64,000 bases of DNA from Tigriopus japonicus (GCA_010645155.1 CM021319.1:6655106-6719105); one strand, 5' to 3'. Positions 1 through 13,009 are shown, counted from the first letter of the stretch. Notes: generated by a model not told the origin, from the sequence alone. Numbers and translations are program-made.

Positions 1-363
1 AAAAATAGTTTGAAAAAAAAACTTAGTTTGATCTTGATGGCACGCCTCGTCTGAAGTCTTCAAAATCGGGGTCACTTTTTGGATATTGTCAATGAACGAA
101 CGGATTTTTCACAGAAGTGACAAATGTATTGTTTTACGGGCATTGGAGGTCAGAACGAAACAGCGATCGCAAAAATGATTGAGCAGATTCAAAATCAGAT
201 TGAAATCCATCAGTGATAAATACCTCACAAATTTCTTGAGAAACGAAAACTTCAACCGAAATGAATGAAATTGATATAAATAATAATGTTTTCCCTCACC
301 CAACTACACTTTTAAGGTAATATCTATCATTAGCGGTACTCATGATATAAATTTAGTAATTCA

Positions 364-637
364 CATAGATAAATAAAATAGAGATATCTCAATTTTGACG
401 TGGCCAAAACCGCCTTCTATGAGGGATTACCTAACAACAATGTTAAAAATGATGGTTTCATAAGGAACGTCATAGAGTGCGCTACCTTGTTTATAACGCA
501 AATATCCTTTTTGAAGTTTGATTCTCAGAGTCAATCTAGAAAATACAGCCTGAGTCATCTAGTGGTCACGGATCAAACAACTGTCGCCGTTGTCTGCTTG
601 CTTAGCTAGAACTGAGAAGTCTAGAGCTGGTTTGTGG
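364..637 (+). repeat. Interspersed repeat, copy A (inverted partner at 46421-46696)
   Basis: A ~275-bp stretch is matched end to end by the reverse complement of 46421-46696. Shared blocks include TAGATAAATAAAATAGAGAT, ATGAGGGATTACCTAACAAC and AAATATCCTTTTTGAAGTT. The match starts and stops abruptly, which suggests a short non-autonomous transposon. The 69-codon open frame inside it (400-609) is part of the repeat, not a gene. Confidence 0.75.
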
Positions 638-1969
638 TAATTCACGATGATGTTGTTTTTTAAATCTCGCAACCTTTTAACAAGAACTTTGCTTACCAAA
701 AGTCAAGGTGATCGTAATGGCTTGAAAATCTCGTAAATTTTCTGATTTTTGCATAACTATGTCAATATTACTCTACTTTGACCTTCAAAAAGGGTAACAA
801 ATCATACGGGATGGCAAATTTGAGCAAAACTGCTTCGTTTCGGTGAGTTTTGGATTGATATCAACCCAACTCTGCTTTCTGTAATTGAATAATCTAGTCA
901 ACAAGTGGCGACTCTTTACGAACAAATAAAATCGCGTAGAATACCCCATTGCTTGAAAGTCAAACCCAAACATATACATAAAAAACGAATAAACATGTGC
1001 ATTAAACAAGTAAATTTGGAACGATAAATGGATTAAAGAAAATAACATTACTTAAGTAGTAATTTTAAGCATTGGGCGTGTCGATGTTTTCAACTAAGTA
1101 AATTGACTTTCAAACGTTATGAAACAAGTCTTTGAATTGATGAAATAATCCCTTTAAATTTCATTTGGCAAGATATTTTCGCAAGAAACCAAAAATAATA
1201 CCATTAGCTGGAACTGGAACTGAAATAATCAAGCCTGTAACGAAAACAAGTCAAAATATTTGTTTCGAACGTCGAAGTCTGAAAAAAACCTTCGATAATC
1301 TAATACCTCAAAAAATGTCAGCTGAAAAACCACGTTTATCAATCCATGGATTTTGCAGATTATCCCTTGGATTGGGTTTTGGCAAAATATCCCTGTCAAC
1401 AAGACTTTGCCATCTATATTTTCAGCCCTTCACAAATCTTCGTCATTAAACTTCTCACTTTTTTAGGTTTCATGTAAACCGTTCATTTAAGTAAGACAAG
1501 TATTATAACTAAAAATTTCACATGTTTTATTTGTTGACCCACTATTACCAAACTTTGATTATCGAAAGATTGTAAGGTTGTAAAAATTATTTGAATTTTG
1601 CGTCACTACCTACGTTGTTAGCGTGACAGGGACCGAAAATTAGGCCAAGTATTTTATTATAAAAATTGCCTACGTTTGATTCAAAATTTTGATTACATTT
1701 GACAAATGTGTATGTACACAGGCTAGAAGAGTGCAAAAAATGTTTGAAATAAAACAGGGTCTCCGGCAAATACGAATGTCAAACAGAGAATGGCAGGAAA
1801 CATCAAAGAAAAATGTATAGTGCCAAATGTTTTCCAGATTCCATTTCCTTGATATAATCTCCTAATAGTTATTTTGCATCTTTCGCCCAACGTCACTTTG
1901 ATCCATATAGGTCGAAGAAAAACCATATACTACAAAAGATTTATTGCCCCATCGAAAACCAAAACAGAA

Positions 1970-2222
1970 GGTCGGTTATTGAGGTAGCTTTAAGTATAGA
2001 AGAAGCATATCTAGAAGCATGAAAGAAGCAAATGGGATGGAGTAGAAATAACTATGCTCGATCAAGTTTCACTACATATGTTGCGATTGAAAAACCGAGC
2101 TTATGTAGTAAAACTTGATTGAGCAGAGCTATTTCTACTCCGTCTCTTTTGCTTCTTTTGTGTTTCTGCTATGCTTCTAGATATGCTTCTTCCATACTTC
2201 AAAATTACCTCAACAACCGACC
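1970..2222. mobile_element. Palindromic MITE, copy 1
   Basis: A nearly complete inverted repeat. The left arm starts GGTCGGTTATTGAGGTA and the right arm ends TACCTCAACAACCGACC. The arms share GAAGAAGCATATCTAGAAGC and fold into a ~120-bp stem. No open frame. Related to 56842-57078 (same termini; shared internal GGAGTAGAAATA and ATGCTC.ATCAAGTTTC blocks). Confidence 0.8.
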
Positions 2223-2271
2223 AATCATTTGACGTGCAGGCCAGCCATGACTGATAATGCGTGTTCGAGGC

Positions 2272-2908
2272 ATGCAGGGGGAGGTTTAAGTGATCTCTCC
2301 AAAAATCTTATCGCGGGCGGATGAAAAAAGAGAAAAGGCTTCTTCTTTCGAAAAATGTAAGATTTTGGTCAGTGCAAGGGTTTTCGCGTTTTACAGACCG
2401 CCCTTATGACTTAGATGCTACAAAAAATGTCGATTTGCAAGTTTGGACATTTTGACTCTCGGTTTTGTAAGAATTTGCAAAATTATTCTATTGATTAAAA
2501 AATGGCAAGCACTTAAAAAAGACCTTTGATATTGAAGAGAAACACGTACAAAAAACGGCATTTTGTTTGATGCCATGATGGTTTTGGAGCTTTACAATAC
2601 AAATCAGTGCTTATAACATCACTTACACATGTACTTACCCAAAAAGTGGCCTTTTGTTGAGAATTTTCTCGTGCAAGAACGAGCAAATAAAGTGTGCATT
2701 TTTTCCAAAATCCTAACTAAAGGTGTTCAAACTTGCAATTCGACATTTTTCATGGCATCTAATTCACAAGGGCGGTCTGTAAATTGCGAAAACCCTTAAA
2801 CTGCCCAAATTCTCACGAGCCACCCACTGTTGCCAAACAAGCCTTTTCTCTTCTTTCATCCGCCCGCGATAAGATTTTTGAAGAGATCACTCAAACCTCC
2901 CCCTGCAT
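2272..2908. mobile_element. Fold-back element with ~185-bp terminal inverted repeats
   Basis: The left arm (2272-2455) and right arm (2727-2908) are inverted copies beginning ATGCAGGGGGAGGTTT. Both contain ATCTTATCGCGGGCGGATGA and the segment around ACAGACCGCCCTT. The ~270-bp centre is AT-rich without a gene. I see no matching target duplication, so the superfamily is open. Confidence 0.75.
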
Positions 2909-4954
2909 TCCCCTATATGTCAGCAAATATTAAGTATTTGTAATTTTGTATTGAAAGATGATGTTCTATCCTTAGTTGTAAAATCAAAAACTAAAATACA
3001 TTTTACACTTTGAGGGTGACAGTCGGTCGGAACCAAACCTCAGCTTAACAGCCCTCAGTCATAACAAACAAAATCCATGTTTTTTTTGGATTATCCACTG
3101 AATTTGGATTTTGGCAAAACAACCTTATTTCCACAACCTTCACTTCGAGGACAAGTTTTCAAATTCTGCAACTTTTGTGCCCAATCCAAATGTGGTTCTA
3201 CGTACGATTTAATTATCAAGGAATCATCAGGTTCAACATGATTTAAAGAATCTAAAAAAGGCATATTTTTCCCTCCAAGAAATAAGAAAATTGATCGGGG
3301 ATAAATCTAATCACGGGTATAAGAAATACCTTCATTGCACAAAAAGACCTTTGTTTGGCATTGTTTTTATGCTCTCCACTCTGAGTAATAAACCCTTTTT
3401 TCTGGGCCAAGATATCTCAGATTGGAAGAGCGAAGTAGTACCCTTCACGGTATTCTACACCTCCCTTGGGCTTTCTTTCTTTGGCTTGAGCTGAGGCCGC
3501 AAAACAGCCAGTTTTACCGTTCCATTCTATTTGGGGTGGAACTCCTCCTATGGGAGCAGTTAACTATTACACACTGCACTCGCCAATGCAAAGGATATCA
3601 GATAGATAGCAACCTCTCTTTCTGTCCCTGCCCTCTCTCTGACTGGTCCCTCGTTTTTTGGGACGAGGTCCCACAAATTAGTTTCTGTCGACCCTTTACT
3701 ACATCTTTATAATGCGAGAGTCCATTTCATTCCCTTGGACCATCAAGATCCAGTTTCATATTGGACAATGGACACCCTAACAAGCCCTCCAAAAAGGTTG
3801 GGTTTCCGAATGAGATGCGCGGCCGTGTTTGTTGGTCCTATAAACTCCCAAATTGTACTATTGATATTTGCCCGAGGAACTTGGTCCACTGAGGTTGTTG
3901 TTCCAGGATCTGCTCTGCATACGGACAGTATTATAAGGAGCAGACCTCTTGTGTTTAGTCTTAAGGAGGTTGTCAATAATGATCTACATTCCGATAAGAA
4001 TAACGGGATTATTCCTGGGAGAATTGGGGTCCAATTTCAGTTCCATCCCAATCTTGGCTCACTTCCACAAACTGGAACAGAATTGTTCGAGCCACAGGGT
4101 TCAAGAGGAGACTGCCTTAAAAGTAAAGCAAGTTTTTAAAAGCGTCGTGTCTAAATAATATCCGCTTTTCTCGAGATCCTTCTTGTTAAAAGGGAGAACG
4201 GAAAAGTTTTTGGGGCTTCATTTTGGAAATGAGATCATGGCACATCATGACCAACCGTGTCGTGCCCAATAGTTATTGTACTTTGAGCTGGAAAGTTTGG
4301 GATGGAATGATGCTCGTGATGTTATTATTATCGCGATTAAAGTAACTGCGGACCCGCTCAAAAGCCAGACAATGCAAGCATTTCAAATTTCAAATCATTT
4401 TCATTGTACATCTCGAATTAGATATGCATCTTGATTCTCAACTGTAATTACAGTCTTCCAGCAAGATCTGATCAAAACGCGTTTCGCATCCAAATAAAAA
4501 CTCCCGAGTTGAAAATGGAAAGGAAATTCATGATACAAAAAACAGGCACATCCGACACTAAACACCTCAACTTTCGACAAGGTTTGTATGTTAAAGAAAT
4601 ACTTTGGCTTTTCTTGCAAGTACAAAGATGGGAATCAGTTGTGCAGGCCCGAACTTTCTGAGCAGTTTTTGACACATCAATAGACAGCCTTTCTTTCAGA
4701 CATCACTTTAGTCACCCTGGCAAGACCTGAGTAGAGAGCTTCAATCTTTTAGATGATCACCATGGAATGGCCAAGATCTTGCAAACGTTAAAGTTTGATA
4801 CGAATTCTCGCGTAGGTACGTCAAGGAAGCGATCAACAAGGGCTATAAGACGGAATCTTCCATCTTTCCCCCTCTACTTCTGAGTTTTCCAGGCCGGAAA
4901 TTGAGCTTTCAAAAGCGACCAGGAAGATCTCTTCATCCATTGTCCGCTCAGCGA
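2909..4954. other. Non-coding or unassigned; GC-richer patch at 3.4-4.1 kb
   Basis: Around 3420-4140 both strands stay open for 75-134 codons and GC content rises, which can indicate coding or former coding sequence. None of the translations (for example 3735-4139 on the plus strand) resembles a family I know, and no convincing splice pair frames them. Confidence 0.3.
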
Positions 4955-4967
4955 TATTTATATAATA
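4955..4967 (+). promoter_or_regulatory. TATA-like box upstream of candidate secreted-protein exon
   Basis: TATTTATATAATA lies about 30 nt before a CACA-type initiator context near 4993 and about 90 nt before the ATG at 5057. It counts only if that exon is real. Confidence 0.3.
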
Positions 4968-5056
4968 TCAGCTCGTTGGCCTGCGTATGCCGGTCACAAG
5001 GGAAAGATCCGTTTGGAAATAACCCGACGAGGAATGGTTGGATTGGATATGATTTC

Positions 5057-5196
5057 ATGTCAACCATCAGATTCCCCTTTTCTTTTCTTTTCTTCTCTTC
5101 GACTCTTTCGATGGTGGATTTCGCTGAAACGGCCGATCCTGGGCGAGCATTGAGCTGTCCAAGTCAGAATGAACGATGCTCTAAATTGCTACCAGA
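5057..5196 (+). CDS. Candidate first coding exon of a secreted protein
   Basis: An ATG at 5057 opens MSTIRFPFSFLFFSSTLSMV, which has the shape of a signal peptide. A short mature start with two Cys follows (GRALSCPSQNERCSKLLPE), and the exon ends at CCAGA|GTAAGT, a near-perfect donor, in phase 2. A TATA-like sequence lies about 90 nt upstream of the ATG. I could not identify the next exon, so the product is unknown. The Cys spacing would fit many secreted Cys-rich proteins. The whole frame stays open from 4901 to 5200. A chance combination remains possible. Confidence 0.35.
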
Positions 5197-8100
5197 GTAA
5201 GTAGATGTCAAAAGTAAGATTCTAGAATGACGAGAAAAATCTTCAACGAGACTGATGATTCTGGTAATAACTAGTTCTTTTGTCAAACGGAAAATATTGG
5301 ATAACTCAGGGATAACCTATTTAATAGTATAAAGGGGTTCCTGGATAAATTATTTTCATTTGCTTTGAACCTTCAGATGTATAAGTTTGAAATTTAAAAT
5401 TTTCCCTAAAATTTAATAAACTCATTTGTATTGATTTAATCAGCATGGAAAAGGGGCTTTAAACTATTCAAGAAATTTTTGTGGTGGTGTTTGTTTAAGG
5501 CACTTAATTTGATTACTTAATTTGATTGACTACCCAAAATCTTTCTCGAGTTCAAAAGAGTCAAAAGTTCAAAAGAGACACAATTATGAACCATTTCATC
5601 GCCTCCCTTATTCTTGAACACAGAAGTGGCTTACAAAGGCACATTTCTGATATTCTAAACAAGTACAGTAAGTAGAAAACAAGTGTGATTTGCTTAGAAC
5701 AAGCTATTGAAATTGGGATCAAAATTTTGAATGCAATCTAATCTTCCAGACGAAAACCCACACAGCTAACCAAAGGTTGAAATTTTTACAAAATAAGTTT
5801 CAAAAAGCTCGATTAAATAACAGTGACTATATTCCTTAGAAAAGTGTTTTCATTCTAGCGGTTATTACTGTGGAGTGAACAAGGTTGATTCCTCACGCAG
5901 TTGCAAAAAAACTCGCCTAGAGAAAAAATGAACATGCAATCATGCGTCAATATAGAGCACTGGTTCCATCTAACTTGAAGCCTCTTAAGGGGTAGAAATG
6001 CTATTAGCGACGCATGTGCTCGAGCGTCGGGGAAATAGATTAATAATCTTATGACGAGGGATTTAAAAGCAATTATGTCAAACACCCTCCTTCTTCAATC
6101 TTTCCTCTTCATTGGAGCATTGGGATTTGGGGCACATGGCTCGAGAAATAAATAAAAATAGAACCGTTTCCTACTAGTTTTCGCTTTGTTTATAGGTCAA
6201 AGGCCTATTCTTTACTTGACTTTACATAAAAAAGCTTGGACGCATTCATTATCTGTGTGTAAATCGTGGAGCGTCTGTTGTTCTCGCTTTAACTCTCGCA
6301 GGTTCCATAAATTTAGATTTGGAGGGACACCAGCCCACTAAAATGAATGGCTTCCTCTGCTGTTAATGTTAATGGCTAGATCGCATTAGAACCGAGATTC
6401 ATGGCAACATCTTGGTGCTGTTGTTGTTGTCGTTGTCGTTTTCATCGTAATAATCTAGGGTAACCTGGGTGTTCCATAGAAATAAGTCCCTCCACCCTCT
6501 ATCACTTGTACTACCAGCTTTGTGTCCATATGATCCTTCCTTTGAGCTCAATGAAGAGAGGAGAAAAATGCCAAAGATTGATGATCCAAAACCAGAAACA
6601 AAAACATCAAAGTACCCCGGTGCGAAAGGAGCTCAAGCAAAATTTGGAACACCTACTCAGTCAGTTCCGTTCCAGAAGGAAAGGAAAGAGGGAACCATGG
6701 GATGGGTCCACAAAGAGCACCTAGAACCAGTGGAAATAGAGGGAGGAGGGTGTTGGAGGTGGTTGGATTTGTGGAAAAAACGAGACCACACCATATGTGC
6801 TTCAGCAAAGTATTGAGGAATGGATGTGGGCGATGATCGGAGATTTGGAATTTGGACCACTGAAGGGAATGGAACAACAACTCAACTCTCTATCGTTTTA
6901 AAATTTAATTAAAGAAAGACTAAGAACCAGTTATTTTGATATGCGACCGACTTCAAATTTGGGTTCAAAATGGAAGTGATCCCTGTTTTCGGAAGGTGAG
7001 AGTGCTCTAAACAGTGTTGTTTTGTGTGATAAGAGGTGCAATATTTGGTTTGGGCTATTGAAAGACTCACGGAGATGAAAGCTTTTGGATGGTTGTTTGC
7101 CACTGAGTTTCAGACACTCAACAGTGTGAGACTCTCAATCGATACAAGAATCTCCCCCCATATAACCCATTTTGATCCTAAACGTGGGACAATCAAAACG
7201 AGTTCTCCTCAATGACATTCATTCATGAGAGCAATCATAATATCTTAAAACATTGATGGCATTTCCATGGTTGCACAACAAACTGCCAATTTTTTTGCTC
7301 CTTTGCAAGGGATAGTTGAACGTTTCTGGAACAACATAGTCGAACCGGTATTTACATACATAAACGATTTTCTCTCAACAAGGGAACAACTAATTTAGGA
7401 CCAAAAAGTAAGGATCTTATTAAAATAGAACAACGGCAAAAAATGCAAAACAAATATTTCCTATCTCATGCTTACTTAGGCCAATATCATCTCTAGTTCG
7501 TTCGTTGATGCTGTTTTTTGGGATTGACGAACAACAATTGGTAAGTGGATTATGGACTTGAACATTCATCCCCTGAGCCATTGTGTACTGTATGTAGTCT
7601 TGATCTACTAGGGCAGTACGAGTGTAGAGACTAGCAAAGGGAGAAAAGACTTCATAATCTGGTTGGGAAATGCCTTACAGGGAAATCAATAATGCCCGGC
7701 TACCAAACAACTTCTGGTGCGACGACTATTCACCCGCTATGCCAATATGAATGCCTACAAATTGAAGCAAGATTAATAGCTATGATGATTAAAGAACCAT
7801 TCAACATCGTATTTTTCCTCCATGGAGGAGACCCTTTTTGAGTTGAACATATTTTGAGCAGGCTTATCTGGATCCTGCAGGTCCTTTTTTCACACCCCAC
7901 AGAGTGACGAAGCTGGCTCAAAAATCGATACTTATCTCATTTGTGAATTACAATTTCCTTCGTGTTAGACAAACAGTTCAACAGACAAGGGAATTTACGA
8001 ACGAGCAGGGTTGCCATGATGAAACTCGGAATATTATATGTTTTATAAGCTGGGCTACAGGGCTAGCGCAGATATCATATGTCATCTTGGTAATCCGTGC

Positions 8101-9137
8101 TTCGTTCTGACAAAAAGCAGCTTGATGGGTCGTCCACAGACTCATTTTCTCAACATCACTAAACAACATTTCTGCTCTTAGACATTTCTGCTCCCTTCAT
8201 CCTCTCGATCTTTCTCGTCTCTCCTCTCGTTTTTGAGTGTCTGCGAAGTCCAACCTCTCTTTCTCTCCCTTGCCTACATGAATTCGTACATTGAAGAAAA
8301 CAATGTAGAGAGAAACGACTAGTCATTCAGAGTTTTAATGACATTTTTCTCAAAATGAGTGAGAATCTCTTTATTTGCATCACTAATGAAACGAAGTAAA
8401 GCTACTGTATGAAGCGGCACCTCTACTTTGACGAATTTGATCTAAAATTAGATGTAAATTTATTCTCAGACTTACCAACATTGTCAACCAATACTTCTTC
8501 TTTTTGTCAACGCGAACAAGTTTCGCCATTTCGTTAAAAGAGTGACTGAACGGGTATTTTACTAGTAGTACAGAGCTTTTTGACTGCGTTAACTTTCCTT
8601 CTTGATTTCTTGATTACTTCACTAGAAATTGGCTAAAAACATGTTATTGAAAGCCCGACAGTATGTTATACTCGTTTTTATGCAAAGTTTCAAAGCCAGT
8701 TCAGTTTTCAGTTCTGTTTCGGAGTATACAGGGTTGTTTTAAATGAGTCCCAAAAACTTTGATAGTTAAATGTAACAAATGGAGACGATGAAATTGACTT
8801 GATGTCCAAATAACTTAAAAAGTGCAAGTGTATGCCTGACACTTTGGTTTGGTCATCTAATGCATATTAGCAATATTAGTCCTTCTAATGAGCGCTTAAA
8901 GTAAGAGGTTTTCAATATAGCACCTTGGATGGAGCACGTGCACCTTGGATGGGGGACTCTTTCATGAAAACAAAATCAAATATTTTTAACGAGTTAATGT
9001 ATTCTAAAATACTATTCCTCAGTATAACTAAAATTGTGCTCTTCAATTGGTATTAGTACAATTGAATCACCAAAATAATGTATCACAAATGAGTCTTGAT
9101 GCAGTACGGGACTCTAATTCGTGACAACCCTGTAGAC
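5197..9137. other. No supported gene
   Basis: AT-leaning sequence with short overlapping frames only. If the 5057-5196 exon is real, its next exon should be here or further right, but I could not pick one out. Confidence 0.4.
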
Positions 9138-9373
9138 CAAGGATGGGCAACCGGTGCCCCGAGAGTGGTTGTTGGTGGGCACAGGAGCTATTTGGAAGGT
9201 CCAAAATAGTGTACCCGAGGGCATCCATACAATTGTACTCGAGGGCCCAGAGATCTTTGATAGTACTGTAGATATGTGGGCCCATGAACCTTCCAGGATC
9301 TCTTTGGAGGGCCTATGACTACACAAAAGCAAATTTGGTGGACTTTGACCCAAATGTTGTGTGCCGACCCCTG
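9138..9373. mobile_element. Older relative of the hAT-type element
   Basis: It begins CAAGGATGGGCAACCGGTGCC and ends GTGCCGACCCCTG. It shares the internal GGGCC-rich blocks, TCCAAAATAGTG, CATACAATTGTACTCG and a GTGGGCCC..GAACC segment with 43388-43612, in the same order and orientation. No target duplication remains. The minus-strand open frames across it are not genes. Confidence 0.65.
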
Positions 9374-10272
9374 CCCAATCTCAAAATCTCTCAAAATATT
9401 GTTTGTCTTTTTCCCAGTAGGTGTCGTTGACATGTATTTCTTTGTGAAGCTGTTCTTATTTTTTTGGTTGGTTGCGGATTTTTTACTACCGCTACAAGGA
9501 ATGCAAATACACCATTCACAAATACGCTTTATACAATTACGTTAAATAAATTATTTATTTCTTGACATTTATATGATGGTGTGAATATTTAACGAATTAA
9601 TCAAGATCATCAATAATTATATCGGAAGTTTGTTCATGATCTCATGTTTTTCACAACTCTTAAGCCTGTTAAGCCCAAAGTGCAAATTTTCTAAAGTCCA
9701 CTCAACGATGACTCTCTTGAATGAGAACTCTAATAAGTAGAGAGGGTCGTTCGCATTGTCTCGTTTAAGTAGCCATGTACCAACTCATACAAGGAACACT
9801 ACACACCAACTCATAGTGGATGGAACTCATACGAAGAGCTCACGCAAAGGAGGCAGAAAGAAGAGGATGGTCCAATTGGATGGGCAACGTGGTGTTGTTC
9901 CCTAGAGTCCTTCCGTCATGTTCCTCTCATCAGATCAAAAGTTCCTGGGTCTTGGCTCGTCTCTGGTGGGACCTTTTAGATCGAGTTAGACCCTCAACAA
10001 TTTTCTTTGTTCCCTTAACTAGTGCCATTAAATGCAATTGTGTTTCCATGTTCCATCCATCTATCCCGTACTACTCACCCAAGGCTAATTTGCCGAGTAC
10101 GGGAATGAACACGACTATGGGAGATCTTGAGTGAATTTACAAAGAAGAACCTCTTCTTCCTTTCAATATAAGCCAGTAGTTACGACAGCCATAAAGTTTT
10201 ACGGAGATATGGTTGGTTAGGTTCAATCATGACCTGAGACAATTCAACCCGACACGAGCTTAAACGACGAAT

Positions 10273-10424
10273 TATATTGGGTCGTAACTATTGGGTATTG
10301 CACTAACAATGGTCATACTCATTTCTTGGACCTTCTTTTTCAATTCACATGTCGCAGTAATCCGTTGCCGAGATGAATGTGAGGTTCCAGTTACAAGTTA
10401 CCCAAGAGCCATAAATTTGTGTGG
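10273..10424. repeat. Direct duplicate, left side of the first gap
   Basis: Matches 10847-10998 base for base except for about two substitutions (GTCGTAAC against GTCATAAC; AATGTGAGG against AATGGGAGG). It abuts the gap. Confidence 0.9.
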
Positions 10425-10844
10425 NNNNNNNNNNNNNNNNNNNNNNNNNNNNNNNNNNNNNNNNNNNNNNNNNNNNNNNNNNNNNNNNNNNNNNNNNNNN
10501 NNNNNNNNNNNNNNNNNNNNNNNNNNNNNNNNNNNNNNNNNNNNNNNNNNNNNNNNNNNNNNNNNNNNNNNNNNNNNNNNNNNNNNNNNNNNNNNNNNNN
10601 NNNNNNNNNNNNNNNNNNNNNNNNNNNNNNNNNNNNNNNNNNNNNNNNNNNNNNNNNNNNNNNNNNNNNNNNNNNNNNNNNNNNNNNNNNNNNNNNNNNN
10701 NNNNNNNNNNNNNNNNNNNNNNNNNNNNNNNNNNNNNNNNNNNNNNNNNNNNNNNNNNNNNNNNNNNNNNNNNNNNNNNNNNNNNNNNNNNNNNNNNNNN
10801 NNNNNNNNNNNNNNNNNNNNNNNNNNNNNNNNNNNNNNNNNNNN
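10425..10844. other. Assembly gap (420 N)
   Basis: Unresolved bases. The long open frames crossing it are artefacts of N translation. Both sides carry the same ~152-bp sequence. Confidence 0.99.
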
Positions 10845-10846
10845 AA

Positions 10847-10998
10847 TATATTGGGTCATAACTATTGGGTATTGCACTAACAATGGTCATACTCATTTCT
10901 TGGACCTTCTTTTTCAATTCACATGTCGCAGTAATCCGTTGCCGAGATGAATGGGAGGTTCCAGTTACAAGTTACCCAAGAGCCATAAATTTGTGTGG
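10847..10998. repeat. Direct duplicate, right side of the first gap
   Basis: Second copy of the sequence at 10273-10424, offset by 574 bp, starting two bases after the gap. Most simply an unmerged contig overlap, possibly from two haplotypes. Confidence 0.9.
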
Positions 10999-12702
10999 AT
11001 ACGGTTAATTAGACGCGTTTTTCCTCAGGTTTCGAGCTCTTCTTTTACTTGGTCATATTTCCTCCCCGGAGTTCCGTTGGAAGGTTTAGATTGGTGTTGT
11101 GGGGAATTCTTTAGATCCAATGGCAACACCATTCATCCTGTAACTTGTCACTGTCAAGCTATCAGGATGATGGCAACCAGATAACCCTTCAAATTAATGA
11201 CAGACATTATTCCGATATTTCAAACATTGATCCAATCATTGAAAAATAAACACGGTACCAGTTTTGGGAAGCGAATCGTGGTCTGGCATGAAAATTCAGC
11301 GTCAGTCGTCAATTGCCACCCTATGATTATCTTGATTTCGAAAGAGAATGATTTTGCCGATTCACCCAGGAATTCAACCGTGTTTCAAAGCCAACCCCTA
11401 TATTAGGGGAAGTTCGATTCACGGAATGAACAAAGAATCTCTCTCCTACCGTAACAACGTTTGGCAACCCTGTTCACCGAAATTGGATGTTGTTGTTCTA
11501 ACCAACAATGAACTTTTAAGGTGACGTGCTAAAAATGTAACATTCTGATGGTTGATTCACCAAACTATATAGAGCCCTTCCTTCTCCTCTGATTGAAACC
11601 ATCTATTGTTGGCTAAATGTGGAAGTGTCCAGGAAAAGAAAGGAAAGAGATGGGTGGTCAGCTATGTTAATTCCAGCCAGTCAGACGTGAAATTGCGGCG
11701 CAAGTTTTTGAGTGAAAGCTTCCGACAAGAGCTCAATTCGAAACAAAGGAGCCAAGATTATCGGCTCTTCTGTCCTTGTCCTCTCAATCAAATTATTGGA
11801 TTTGCTTTGATAACCTCGGCGACCATTCTTTCGTCTCTGGAATGTTCTCTGGCGTTTTCTCCAAATTTTTAAGTCAAACTTTATGACAGTGCAATGTCAC
11901 GTTTATGAACGCCCTTTATGCATGTCCAATTTCTTTTTGAGTGGCAAAGTGGAGCATGAGGAAACAACTGGCACCACAAAGCACCAAGATAGCCTGACTC
12001 CTTTGTCTCTGCTTGAGATTTGCTTGAAATGCGCCATACGAAAAAAAAGTTGGTCTTGGATTTTGCATGTTCGGCTACCGTCCACCACTCCCTTATCATG
12101 ATTTTTAACCACACAATAAGTATTGCACGCAATATTCGCCAAACTAGCCAAATTAAACCATGTGAAAACTTAAATGTCTGATGGTGATTTAATTTTTGCA
12201 TCTTGTGACCTAGTTTGAGACAATTTCGAATTAAAGGTCATGAAGGAGGAGAGTGTGTGTTGCTTGACAGAGTTATGGTATCGCGTGTGTACCAATGCCA
12301 AAATGTGTGGTCGAGAGATTGTGGTAGCCATGTTGGGGTGTTGCAACAAGTCTCATTATGGCAAGTTTTCATGTTCCGCAAACTATCCCCATTTCTCAAA
12401 TGTTGTCAAAGTTCATTAGGCTCGCCAACTTTTTTTTTTTAGCTCACAGTGCACACAATTGTTGCCGAGAGTTGCCAAAGCAACTCGCTCCCACATAAAG
12501 ACAGTTTTTCTCATGAATAATGCAATGTTGCTGATATGAATACGTACAGGATAACTCTTGGCAACCCTGATTTGACACATTTCCGTTCGAGCTCTGTGGG
12601 AAAAGGTTTTTAATAGCCAAGGTGTGCTTTTGGTAAGAAAAAATGAGAAGTGCAAATATGGCATGAACACCATGATTTTTTGGTTCATTTTTTAAAGTTT
12701 TC
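10999..12702. other. No supported gene; 3' flank of the receptor gene
   Basis: Short frames below 110 codons on both strands and no domain signal. Some stretches (11881-12201) are open on both strands, which fits chance. Confidence 0.4.
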
Positions 12703-12708
12703 TTTATT
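12703..12708 (-). terminator. Candidate polyadenylation signal AATAAA of the receptor gene
   Basis: AATAAA on the minus strand lies about 300 nt after the receptor stop codon. It is the first canonical signal I found downstream of the stop, and would give a 3' UTR of about 0.3 kb. Confidence 0.4.
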
Positions 12709-13009
12709 TCATTAGTGCACGATGATATGACAAAGTTTTAAAAATTCATGACATTAAAATCACAGCCATTCTAAACTTGATACAAAAAAAACATAATTCT
12801 AATAACGTCAAGATTAATAGGTGTTCTGACCGATGTATCCAGAGGGTGGTATTTTACGCGATTTTTAAAGAATGAATTTATCTACTTGTTAAGCACATAA
12901 AACGATCTCATGTTTGTGAGGTGGTAAAGATCCAGTAAAATGCCATCCAACCAGATTGATATCACTTTGGGCCGACACCCTAAAATTTGCACAGCAAAAC
13001 TATCTAATA

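Noticed and set aside
2040..2160. Direct-repeat-like pattern around GGAGTAGAAATA suggesting an array
   Set aside because: It is the two arms of one palindromic element, not a spaced repeat array. No CRISPR-like structure exists in the window.
9067..9433. Overlapping minus-strand frames rich in Gly, Pro and Cys
   Set aside because: They lie within the older hAT-type element and are explained by its GGGCC-rich repeat sequence.
10291..10950. Long open frames across the first gap on both strands
   Set aside because: They are translations of N; the real flanks contribute only a few dozen codons.
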